From Icerya purchasi (Eukaryota; Arthropoda; Insecta; Hemiptera; Monophlebidae): a stretch of DNA of 64,000 nucleotides. A program made the position numbers and the translations under genes. A model generated the notes under the pieces. It was given only the letters and a program-made list of their open reading frames with translations, ran no database searches and was not told the DNA's origin. The stretch is taken from the NCBI GenBank assembly GCA_039619475.1, contig CM077116.1, positions 377,568,188 to 377,632,187 on the forward strand. The letters are read 5' to 3'. Positions 12,537-24,300 of the stretch are shown one piece after another. Every line of letters begins with the position of its first letter. The stretch's first letter is position 1.

Positions 12537-13753
12537 TTAACTAGCGCGTATATATACATGGTGGTTTGCAATTGCCTTTAACGTAACCGGCAGACACATC
12601 TGCCTAATTATGGCGACAATAAGAGTTTATAATTAGTTCCGACTGTAGTCCTGCGTCTACATTAACATTGTATAATTGCCATGAAAATTTGAGAGCAAAG
12701 TATAAAATGCGCCTCCCGATTTGCCCGGACAGCATGCATGATTAAGCCGACTTATCTCACTACGAGGGAACGCCTACATCCAGCACTAGATCGAATTAGG
12801 TATAACAACGTGACATATATTTTCATACAGCTCTATGAAAATTAATCCTGAGATTTGTTTTTTTTTTTTTTTTTTTTAAAAACGAAATAGATACTCGTTA
12901 CGTTTTTTTTTTTTTTTTTTTTGCTCCATGAGCCACCGACTATGTTCTGATTTTACATTGGCTTATCGATACCACCAGATGGAAATGAAAATATTGAAAA
13001 TTTAATAAAAGTAATTAACGTCAAAATTAAGACTGGAATACGAATTTTAAGGCCTATAGAGAATTCAGAATATGATGTTTTTCTTAAAAAAAATGTAGGA
13101 TTTTTTTCACCTGTGTCTGCTTTAGTTTAATAGAAACGAGGAATTAATTATCAGGACACAATAAGCGACAGAGTTAGAGCTTAAAGAAAATATATTTGAT
13201 ATTTAAGTGTTACTATAGGGTATAGTTGTTTATTTTTTAAACTAAACTGATCAAGAATACAGTTTAAAAATATTTTAGTGTCATTTTTACATTTTCGTTA
13301 TTCAGTCGGTAAATTTGTATTTAAAATGTTCATATCGGTAAAATTGAAAAAAGTCCTAAAACGATTTTAAACATGATGCATAGTTTTGTCTAAATCAGTA
13401 AACTGGTGATTTACGTGAACGACTGTTTTTTCTTTATTTATTTTTTTAAAAACTGTATACTATGCTACAAGCCGCTAGTTGTATGTTTAGCGATGTAAAC
13501 TAATGATAAATTAATAACAAAGTAATGAACGCCGATGAAAGTCTAGAGACATCGCTTGAAAAAAAGGAAAAGATAAACGGTTAAACATTAAACGAATAAA
13601 AACTCGGATAGTGCCGTCGTGCCCTTCATTAATGATCGATATGTCTATTACTTTTCCGTGTTTCAATTCTCGGAAATATTTGAAAAAAGCAACGCAGAAT
13701 AAGTCACGATGGAACAGCGGATACCGTTACCAGCGCAATTACGCACCGTCTCA
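9961..13753. other. Intergenic, AT-rich with microsatellites
   Basis: No gene was recognised. Long T or A runs occur near 10764, 12163, 12296, 12858 and 12905, and a (TA)n tract is at about 12507-12534. The stretch 12540-12790 stands out as non-repetitive and mixed in composition (finding below). The short reading frame at 11485-11700 has no recognisable domain. Confidence 0.4.
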
Positions 13754-14201
13754 GAATCTATGAACAATCGTCATATGCAAGGGGGAAACTTCGACAATCT
13801 GTAATCCGGGAAGCTGATACTTTCAGGGTCGTCCAAATGAATTTTATATTTAGAATAGTTTTATGATCGATCATTTACGATTTTTAATTTACCCAGGGGG
13901 GGCTCAATTTATTTTCCTACGCTGCCCCGCCGCGGGTTTCTCTGAATTCATTTGCCGGTGTACTGCGGTTTGGGAATCTATGTGACAATCGTCATATGCA
14001 AGGGGGAAACTTCGACAATGTGTAATCCGGGAAGCTGATACTTTCGGGGTCGTCCAAATGAATTTTATATTTAGAATAGTTTTATGGTCGATCATTTACG
14101 ATTTTTAATTTACCCAGGGGGGGCTCAATTTATTTTCCTACGCTGCCCCGCCGCGGGTTTCTCTGAATTCATTTGCCGGTGTACTGCGGTTTGGGAATCT
14201 T
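13754..14201. repeat. 221-bp tandem duplication, two copies
   Basis: Two head-to-tail copies with a 221-bp period. For example, TCATATGCAAGGGGGAAAC occurs at 13771 and 13992, and CTGCCCCGCCGCGGGTTTC is repeated likewise. Only a few substitutions and a one-base indel near the start separate them, so the duplication is recent. It produces no coding pattern. Confidence 0.9.
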
Positions 14202-15968
14202 TCGTTTATCTCGAAATCATTGGGCGATTCTTGAGATTCAAATGAAGCGTGAAAACTTGTTTGAATTCACCGAAAATAAGGAACCGATCTGACGTGGTAT
14301 TTTTAACGTAAATGACTAGATTTTCGATTATGTTATTTTTTAAATCAGTTTTCGGAAATACACTTATAATTACAACGAAACGCAGCTGCCCAGCAACATC
14401 GGAACGCATTTCCTTTAACGAGCCGCGGCACTTGGGAAGCAAGCTGTTACTCTGGATGACGACGATTCCAGCTGGGATTTTCGATTATCGAATCATTTCG
14501 AAAATACGCATATTCCTATATATGTATGCAGCAAATCGTGGCCACGGCACTACTGCTGCGACAATGATGCGTCAGCCATTTTTACTCAACGAATCGCTGC
14601 TCTTAAGCAATCTATTACCGGATAACGGTGATTCCAGTCGGGGGGACCGATTTAATCGTCCGGCACGTTGTTCTGCGCAACAGCTGTTAAATTATAAAAT
14701 TGATTTTTATTACTTTCACTACGAAATTTCAGGAGTAAAAATCGGAAACTGCGTGCGTACGACTTCTTGGAGTATACGTTTCATTTTCTCGTTCTTAAGG
14801 ATTTCGTTCTGTCGTATGTGACGGTTGGTCGTAGTAGCGTGTTTCCTAAACTATCGGTCGCACAAAGTTTCACGAAAACAGCGAATTACCAAAATGTTGG
14901 TAAACGTCGCTAAACTGGCCACCCTTGACAGTGTATGCGTTCGCGGTAGAGCTTATTTCTGATAACGTTGTATATACATTTTTTTTGTGTTTAGCTGTAC
15001 AACATTAAACATTGCAGCCTCTTAGAGTCAACTAAAGTAAGACGACGATGCGATAACGGTACAATAGCAAACCAATTGCAACACTTATTAAGACTGAAAC
15101 ATTCGCAGATGTGGTTCGATTTTTTATTTTTTTTTTTTTATTTTCGGGATTTCAAAGTTATGTACGTAAAAACAAAAAATAAATTACACAGAAATCATGA
15201 ATTAAATTTTTTAAGCCATTTTTATTCAAAAATTTAGTTAATGAGGTTAGCTATTTTGGTATTTTAAATTAATTTCCCGTTCATCCATATTAATAAGAAT
15301 GCGCACATAATGTAAACGAAGAATCGTCAGTTCGAGTAATAAAAAGGTTGGAGGATGGAGTATACCTTAGTTCTCGATTGATGCATCGCGTCAGTGGTCT
15401 TCGTCTCGTATAGTATGGTTAAATCTTACATTACGTTTTATCGCTATCGCATCTGAGTTGTATTATTTGACGGACGCTCTCCTGCAGAGTGCAACATGTT
15501 CCACTTTTTGTCGATTGACCAGCGATTCTTTGTTTACACTTCGCATTCTCACGAATACGGATGAACAGGAAATTAAAGGAAAAATTAGTGTAAATTTTTA
15601 AATATAGAAGTTTCAAAAATGTAGATCATGATTTCCGTGTAATTTATTTTGTTTTTATAAATGTTTAGTCTTTAAAAAGTCTTATCATAGTTTTTTTTTT
15701 CTATTATTGTATTGTTATCGTATCGCTTATCATGTTGCTTCCGCGAGCGCTCTTTCCCTTACATATACACACGTATTGTATAATGATATTATTCAAATTT
15801 TTATTCAACGAGATGTTCCTGTTTCGCGTAGTTTGTTTTCACTCTAACAAGGGCTACACATTTTAGTAACGAAGCAAAGCTTCATAGCTAGGTCACTATG
15901 TTTCCGGTAGGTGGGGCACAAATAGTTTAATCTCGATGTACGAGGTTGAGGTTTGAAAAAGATATATA
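14202..15968. other. Intergenic, no gene recognised
   Basis: Part of this stretch (14380-14680) is less AT-rich and open on the plus strand for 169 codons (14312-14821), but the translation shows no recognisable domain, repeat or signal peptide. The rest is AT-rich. Confidence 0.35.
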
Positions 15969-17326
15969 CAGTGAGTTCCATAAATATTCGTACACCGACG
16001 AGAAAAATAGAAAAACGTCTATAAAACAACGAAAAACAACTTTAATAACGAAAAAATGAATATGGATACGCATAGGTACGACTTCGTGTGAAGCATAATG
16101 AAGGACAAAAAGTCAAAAAAAATCACATATTACGCTTGTGTACAGATCAAAAAGGAAAGAGTTGAATAGAACACGTCATAAAAAATATTCGTACAACGGA
16201 ACGCAGTGCGCAATGTTGCACTTGAGCAAAAACGGATAATGAACATCCGGCTGCGTCCGAACAGCGTATAGAGCGCTGAGTCGTAATTTCCCGACAAACG
16301 ATCGTACCGTGTGCGAGTTACGAGCGCAGTGCATCAAATGCGAGTGTAAACATGCTACGAAAAGTGTCGAAACGCGTCTTTGGAGGTGCGAAAACTGGCC
16401 ATTCATCACTATACAAACGGGTAAATCATTAAATGCAACAGCTCAGTTACTCGAACTACCTCGCAGTATCATTGACATTATCCGTCGGTATGTGTAGGAG
16501 AATCGCATTGAGTCACTTTCACAAAAGGGCTTTCGCGCGCTCCGAACGGTATATTGACGGTAAGGTTGGCCGGAATCCACAACTGAGTGTTCCAAAACTC
16601 GCGATGGAAGTAAATACTATGTGGAATAAAACAGTTTCTACCGAAACAATTCGTAGATCGCTAAGGAAATATGGGTATCATGGGAGAACTGTCAGAAGGT
16701 TCACTCGTCTTTATCGATGGCCGGATGAATAAGGAAATGTATGTGGACATTTTACGTAATAATTTACGCCCAAGTGCCGCAAAGTTTGGAATTGCGAACC
16801 AATTTTATTTTTACCAGGATAGCGATTCAAAGCGTACCGTACTTTATACCTGTGAATGGATGCTTTATAATTGCCCCCATGTCATGCCTGTCCTGTTCAG
16901 TCCCAAACTGCAACCCCGTCGAACATGCGTGGGATTACCTTGACAAGAAACTTCGTGAATCACCAATTCAGAACATCAATCAATTGAATGAAAGTTTCTT
17001 AGCCGAATGGAAGAAAATTCCCATGGAATATTGCCAAAAATTGGTGTTGTCCATGCTACGTCGGTTGGAAGTGGTGGTTAAGGTTAGAGGTCTTCAAACG
17101 AAATATTAAGAATATTTTTGTGACGTGCTCGATTCAAATCTATCCTCTCTTTTTTTTTTTTTTCATTTACAAGTATGATATACGATTTTTTTTTTACTTT
17201 TTGTCTTTTATTATGTTACACAGGAAGTCTCATATCTATCAGTTCATCAATAAAATTGTTTTTCGTTGTTTCATAGACGCTTTTCCATTTTTCTCGTCGG
17301 TGTACGAATATTTATGAGACTCACTG
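15969..17326 (+). mobile_element. Tc1/mariner-type transposon, defective
   Basis: The ends form inverted repeats of about 75 bases: left CAGTGAGTTCCATAAATATT, right (reverse complement) CAGTGAGTCTCATAAATATT, both continuing with CGTACACCGACGAGAAAAA. TA dinucleotides flank the element at 15967-15968 and 17327-17328, the expected Tc1/mariner target duplication. The element is 1358 bp long. Inside are the remains of one transposase gene on the plus strand. It lies between the kinesin 3' end and the LINE fragments. Confidence 0.93.
16309..17109 (+). pseudogene. Tc1/mariner transposase pseudogene
   Basis: An N-terminal helix-turn-helix half is readable (GKSLNATAQLLELPRSIIDI, then GRNPQLSVPKLAMEV and RRSLRKYGYHGRTVRR). 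It jumps at about 16695-16700 to FIDGRMNKEMYVDILRNNL, so the block that normally carries the first catalytic Asp (DES motif) is deleted. The second catalytic motif survives as YQDSDSKRT, with its Asp. The third appears as NCNPVEHAWDYL, where Asn replaces the Asp of DLNPIE. Frameshifts separate the pieces. The gene cannot encode active transposase. Confidence 0.85.
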
Positions 17327-17328
17327 TA

Positions 17329-18207
17329 TACATACGTCCGTATTTCTTTGCAATCGCAGTTTAGGAAGATAGCGTTAATTGTTTAATTATTAATAAGAAT
17401 ATCCGTTTTATTTCATCAGGGGAGTTAAAACTGGTATTTTGGAAATTTAAACAATTGCTAAAGTATAAAAGATCTTTAAGACTCAACGGGTCACGTTGTT
17501 CGTTTATACATATATCTGAGAGACTATTTGATTTCAGTACAACCATTCTACTATTTGGATCAATATCCTTGCTTAATGAAATTAATTATGAAATAAGCTT
17601 TCATCTTTAACAGTAAAAAGCATAAATTGGAGCAAAATAAAACATCGTGAACAAAGTTTTAAAGCTGAAGGTTGGGTACCAAATTCGAAATTTCAGTTGG
17701 ACACTATTTGAAAAGAAACTTCATTAACAGTATTAATGTTTATTTCAATTGCATCAACCGGGTGATTTTAATGCGATTTTATGTAGTTCGATTATATCTC
17801 TTTTATTTTTAATATTTTAACTTTTTTTTTGTTTTCTTTTTCATTTCATTGTATTGATTTACCGACGTCATTTCAAACCGAATGATGGTTAGCCTACTTC
17901 GAGCTCTTCCTGTTAAAGGATACCACCATTCTTATTTACGTCTTCAATTTACTGTTATATTTCTGCAACTTTTAATTTTAAATTAAGGTATTCTTACGCT
18001 ATTCTATTTTTGATCTTTCGTTTTCTCTTTTCTCTATTTAAATTTGTAATTTTAATTTTCTTCTTCTACATTTTCATTCCACACTTTTTCCATTGTATTT
18101 CTTTTTTTATTGTTTATAATATTTCCCGTGTTTTTATTTTTGCTTTCTCTTACCAAAGACATCGAAGCAAAGTACATAAGATAATAAATAATAATACTGA
18201 TGTAGCA
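17329..18207. other. Region downstream of the kinesin-like gene
   Basis: AT-rich, no coding exon recognised. It should contain the 3' untranslated region of the minus-strand kinesin-like gene if the stop at 18208-18210 is real. Several TTTATT hexamers (AATAAA on the minus strand) occur, none decisive. I looked here for a further C-terminal exon like that of vertebrate KIF26 and did not find one. Confidence 0.35.
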
Positions 18208-18371
18208 TTACTCGAGAGGATTGCTTCGTTTTTCATTTGTATGCAGTAAACGTTGTTTAGCGGTAGCCAACTCATTCAGTAACTGTTTTTGTTCTCGTTT
18301 CAGTTCCATTAATCGACCAGGATTCCAACCGGTTTCTAATTTTTTCACTCTTGCTTTCGGATATTCATGTG
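18208..18371 (-). CDS. Kif26: Kinesin-like gene, last exon found
   Basis: The acceptor is TTTTTCACAG|CACATG, phase 1, matching the donor of 19415. It encodes a basic coiled coil (VKKLETGWNPGRLMELKREQ, QLLNELATAKQRLL) and ends KRSNPLE-stop at 18208. Human KIF26B continues about 70 residues past the equivalent helix. So either this protein is shorter, or a weak donor inside the exon (CAAC|GTTTAC) leads to a further exon not found. Confidence 0.8.
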
Positions 18372-21300
18372 CTGTGAAAAATGTTATCATAACTGCCACA
18401 TTATATACGGTCTATTCGTAAAATTTTTAATTATTTCATAAATAGCTACAACATAATCAACTGTACTTATATATATATATATACATATACATATATCTAT
18501 ATATTAAATAATGAAACGTGCAGTTTGTAAAACGAGTGGAATGACTTGGACTGTTTAATGAATTCTGTGACATTAATGTTTTGTAAAAAAATTTAAAATC
18601 CAGAAATTTTTATAACAATTTTATGAGTTATAAAACGTTATAATTAAAAAGTGCTTTTGAAATCAGAAATTTTTAATGAACTTAATGGGTTTTTTTCATT
18701 TTATGTATTGCACACTTCATACAACTTGCAATTTCGTTTATTTTTTAATTCTACTTCACCGCTAATGTCGTTTAATGCTGTGTTGTAAGTAATGAAAAAT
18801 AAATCCGTAGTAATTTATTTTATACTTGTATTTATTAGCTAACTAAACAATGCAATTATTAAAGTGAACAAAAGCCGTTATGCACATTACTTCGTGAATT
18901 ATTTAAAAAATACGAAATTTTCGCCAATAGTTATAACGATTGAAATATACAATTTTTTGCTTATTTCTTGTATTGTGTGATTTCATTATTTGCACGTAGC
19001 TGATATATCCATATAAATACATACATATATATGTGAACTATGGATGTCGCCAAGAGGGCAGGGGAAGGCCGTTGTCCCCCCAGAGCTTCGAAACTTTTTA
19101 ATCAACTGCCCGTGACGAGTGTTCATGGGCGTGTAATCACGGACAATTTAGAAGACTTTTATAATAAAGTAGTAGAACAATTGCTAGAAATCCACGAAAA
19201 TTATGTTTTAATTAAGATTTTATTCTTGTTTAATAAAATATTAGGCCCTTACAAATTATAAATTTTATTTGTCCTATAACTCATATCCTCTTTCTATCAT
19301 CCCCCCCCCCCCCCCCGGCTCGACGCCCTTGATGTGAACAGTGTTAGGGCATTCTGTTCATAGGTTCATCGCAACGTTTCCTGTAATATGCCATATTTAA
19401 AATAAAAAGTATACCTGAAATCTCGAGATCTTTGAATCCATTTGTTATTTTTACGTTTTTATCTGCAGTTGTATTAATACTATTATAATCATTAATGGAG
19501 TACACGGAATTATCGGAAGAAACTTTACTATTAATAAGTCGCCCGCATTCGAATCTGGAATAAAACAAAAATTGTTCACGTTAATTTTGCGTAATACGCA
19601 ATATTCGTTGCGTATTGTTTGCATTTATTAAATGTACCTGGATTATTATTAAAAATAAAATTATCTTTTTAAAGAACAGCTGTTAATTTCTTCGTGTATA
19701 TTTTGTTGTTTACATGGTTTTTGGTTGCCGCATGTATATTTTGGAATACGATTTTCGATGATGAATTGCATAAAGTCATATACCGTTTGAAGACCCCGTA
19801 TTATACAGTTTTGAATGTAATAGGTTACTACTGTTTATCTTTATTATTAGTTTCATCCAGGCAATACGAAAGCTCTTCTACTCTAAAACTGAGGACAGTA
19901 TTCTGTGGCTGGTAGGATGGGTTATTAAGTTTTCTTCGATTCCAGGCTGCATCTCTGTTTCTAGTAATAACACCTATTTTTGTTTGTTTGGTTTTTTTGT
20001 TGTTTTTTATGATGTTTCTTCACTACGATTATTACAAAATTTTTTTTACAATAGGAAAAAATTTACTCCAATTGTGGAGTTTTGTAGGAATTTCTTTAAC
20101 CAAAATAGATCGCGTACGGAATGGTTCGCGGACAAAAGCGCACAAGACAAAAGCGCACAGGACAAAAGCGCACATGATAAAAACGCATCGGACAAAAGCG
20201 CACAGGACAAAAGCGCACACGGATAAAAGCGCACACGGATAAAAGCGCACACGGATAAAAGCGCACATGGATAAAAGCGCACACGGATAAAAGCGCACAT
20301 GGATAAAAGCGCACACGGACAAAAGCGCACACGGATAAAAGCGCACACGGACAAAAGCGCACACTGATTTGCAGAACAGAAGCTAATTTATTAATTTTTC
20401 CGTTCTCGGCAATTGCATCATTTGTGAAAAGGCAAAACTGGACAGTTGCCCCGCAAAGAATTTAAAATTCAAAAAAATTATTGCTAATCAGCGAAAACAA
20501 AGTAAAAATAATACAATTTTTTGTATGATTCACTAGTCATTTTTCTGTTTTTTTTTGTTCTTATATGTGTATTTGTTTGTTAATAATCATAGTGTCTATT
20601 GACTATGATCGCTAGGAAGTTACCATATATAAAAAATAAAATTTGTATCAATAATGTATTCAGGGGCGTCTCAAGCATCCCAAGTTGTGCGAGTGGTGCA
20701 TTACCCAAAATACCGATTCATGAATTCATATAATTTAAAAATATATTTTTTTTTATACTGTATAGCTTATATAACAAAATGTTATATGGTGTTTTTTAAT
20801 GATTTTCTTTAAACTTTTACAATGCGGGTCTTTTATTTTTTACTTTTGCAGTCAAAACTGATTTAGATCGAACTGTGAGGACTAAAAATATTTAAAAAAA
20901 AAAATTTTATTAAAAGACATCTCACCTTTTAATGCTAAGCCTATAAGACTTAATAATAATGCTTTACTTTTTCAAACAGTGAGGGTAACTTTTATTTTAC
21001 ACTGTTGTATACTAACCGTTTCTTTATAAATTGTTTCAACTGGTCTGAATTTTCTTAATAATTTTTCTTTTTAAATTAGTATCGAAAAATCCGCAACTCT
21101 TTGTTAACTTAGTAAAAGTTTTCATTATATTTGACACTTCTATATCGTCAACCGTTTAGCCGACTTTTGCCAAGTTGACGTTTGAAATATTTCTCGTTGA
21201 ACAACGGTGTCTTTCGATTTTGTTTGCAGTAGTCTAGTGGTTAAGATACTCAGATACCGAACGACACGGGTTTTTGATAATTGTCTAGTTTCAGATTCAA

Positions 21301-24300
21301 GTCACTCCCAGGTTTTACCCAGCCCGAATATCAGATATTCTAAATTTCACATTTCAAAGACTTGCGTGTCTAAAATTTTAAGAACTCTTCCTCTAGGCTG
21401 GATAGCTACATTTTAAAGTAATATTTTATGAATTTTAGACAGAATGAAACTGGTACGATAGCGAAGATTAGAACGTGCAAAAATGTGTCAGAGTGGAAAT
21501 ATTTACGATATTACTAATTTAAGAAATAAGTCCGGGTTCCTTTTATTTTACTTATATAATTTAGATTATCTTGGTGTAATTTTTGCAAATAATTTGTTTT
21601 TTAAGGCTAATATGTTGAAGAAATTTAGGGAAACGTTTATTAAAACTTATTTAGAAAAAATTCGGTATCAATAATTTTCTGATTTAACTGATCCTCAGTA
21701 AATATGCAATTATTGATGAGCTATAAAATTATTCCTCAAATCATTTTGCGAACACGCAATATCATTGGTTGTAATAGGCAAATCATAATCCTCCTCCTTT
21801 ATTTAAAAACGATCTTTTTTGGATGAAAACACTTATTGCGATAAAACAAAAGGCTTCGGACTATAAAAAATTTTATTTACGACTCCAAACATTAGCTATA
21901 AATTTAATTAAGATTGATGTATTTATAATGCTGCTTTCTAGTATAATCATCTGAGTTGTATTTTTTTCAAAATAACCGTGTCAATTCGAAATTTTTTACG
22001 GGTATTTGTATTAAGGAGTACTTGAATGTTCCTATACGCGTATCATCGTTTAAATAGACTTATTAATCGAATAAATGATTTTAAAATAATAAATTAAATA
22101 TTTTTAACAATTTTTTAAAAAAGGTGCTTCTCCGATGCATTGGTAAAAAATAAATTTCATCCAAATCAGAGCAGTTTTACGTTCATACTCAAATTCCCAA
22201 AAATCGAAATTAACCGTCCCAACGTGAAGAAAATACTTTTTAGCGCTATCTGTCGGTATAATTAAAAAATGCACGCCAGTAGATGGCGTCATAGAAATTA
22301 ATAATAGAAAAAAAAATCATACAAGCTGATAGTAGAGTGCGAATATTGTTAATTTCAGTGCGTAGTTCTCTCTTGATTATCGTAGATATATGATAATCAG
22401 GATGATGAAGGAAAGTATGAAAAAAAAAAACAAAACATATTAAATGTTTTTTTTTCTAGAAAATTCGTCCTTTTCAGTTATTAAGTAGTGAACTAAGTGT
22501 AATTAAACACTGGTAAAATACCTTATTCAACATTAAACAATGTTATTTAACGTAAACGCCAACTAAACGACTGCTGTAGAGTAGTTGTCCCTTAATTTGT
22601 AAACGTCGTACTTTATTTCAGTGATTAGTTTTTGTCAGTTGTTAGAAACCTGAGTGAAGACTAGTGTACCAACAAACCGATAAACCTATGCCTTTATCAT
22701 TGAAACAAGAAAAAAATGAAGTTTGTACTTGTTGTGAAAATAAAATTATAATTTCTTTGGGAAAGGAGGACATGCAGTAAATATCTGTCTATTCATTTTA
22801 TTTATTTATTTATTTTTATTTTTTAAAGTATATTTCAATTTGCAACGTTATTATATCAATTTCGTCAAACCGACTGCTCCCGCGAAAATGAAAAAAATTG
22901 TGACAACTCCTGTGGGTGAATTTGAAAGTCCCACGATATGTACTTACCACTATAGCTCAGGAGTAGCCGTTAAAGTTTGTTGCAAACCAATAGTAAATAC
23001 GCAGCACTGTTGATCATAAAATGAATAATTTATAAAAAAAAAAGTTGTATTGCTGTAAATATGCTCGGGAAGCACATATATTCCGTACGGTGACCAGACA
23101 AAAGCGCACAGGACAAAAGCGCACACGGATAAAAGCGCACACGGACAAAAACGCACATGGACAAAAGCGCACACGGACAAAAGCGCACACGGATAAAAGC
23201 GCACACGGATAAAAGCGCACACGGATAAAAGCGCACATGGATAAAAGCGCACACGGACAAAAGCGCACACGGATAAAAGCGCACACGGACAAAAGCGCAC
23301 ACTGATTTGCAGAACAGAAGCTAATTTATTAATTTTTCCGTTCTCGGCAATTGCATCATTTGTGAAAAGGCAAAACTGGACAGTTGCCCCGCAAAGAATT
23401 TAAAATTCAAAAAAATTATTGCTAATCAGCGAAAACAAAGTAAAAATAATACAATTTTTTGTATGATTCACTAGTCATTTTTCTGTTTTTTTTTGTTCTT
23501 ATATGTGTATTTGTTTGTTAATAATCATAGTGTCTATTGACTATGATCGCTAGGAAGTTACCATATATAAAAAATAAAATTTGTATCAATAATGTATTCA
23601 GGGGCGTCTCAAGCATCCCAAGTTGTGCGAGTGGTGCATTACCCAAAATACCGATTCATGAATTCATATAATTTAAAAATATATTTTTTTTTATACTGTA
23701 TAGCTTATATAACAAAATGTTATATGGTGTTTTTTAATGATTTTCTTTAAACTTTTACAATGCGGGTCTTTTATTTTTTACTTTTGCAGTCAAAACTGAT
23801 TTAGATCGAACTGTGAGGACTAAAAATATTTAAAAAAAAAAATTTTATTAAAAGACATCTCACCTTTTAATGCTAAGCCTATAAGACTTAATAATAATGC
23901 TTTACTTTTTCAAACAGTGAGGGTAACTTTTATTTTACACTGTTGTATACTAACCGTTTCTTTATAAATTGTTTCAACTGGTCTGAATTTTCTTAATAAT
24001 TTTTCTTTTTAAATTAGTATCGAAAAATCCGCAACTCTTTGTTAACTTAGTAAAAGTTTTCATTATATTTGACACTTCTATATCGTCAACCGTTTGTTTG
24101 CTTATTTCTTCTTCATCATTTTCATCATTGTTGTTTATTTGACTCTTTGATCGCGGTTTCATTGCTGATTAAAACAACTGTTGCAATATTTTTGTCAACG
24201 TTTAATTATTCCTTTGATAATAAATTTCCCGATGATCATTGTAATACTGTGAAAAACTTGAACTCTGTTTTTATTCCGCAATACTTCAAACTTTTGTATT

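Noticed and set aside
14312..14821. 169-codon plus-strand frame
   Set aside because: The length is notable in AT-rich DNA, but the translation has no recognisable domain, no repeats and no splice partners. Kept as unassigned intergenic sequence.
20032..20364. Long overlapping minus-strand frames with Cys/Arg/Phe-rich repeats (CAFVRVRFYPCALLS type)
   Set aside because: They are translations of the 16-bp tandem array, open in every frame and on both strands. The same happens at 22950-23302 and 28753-29222. No evidence of a protein.
21225..21305. Functional tRNA gene
   Set aside because: A and B boxes are present, but the sequence does not form the acceptor and anticodon stems of a tRNA. A SINE head is the better reading.
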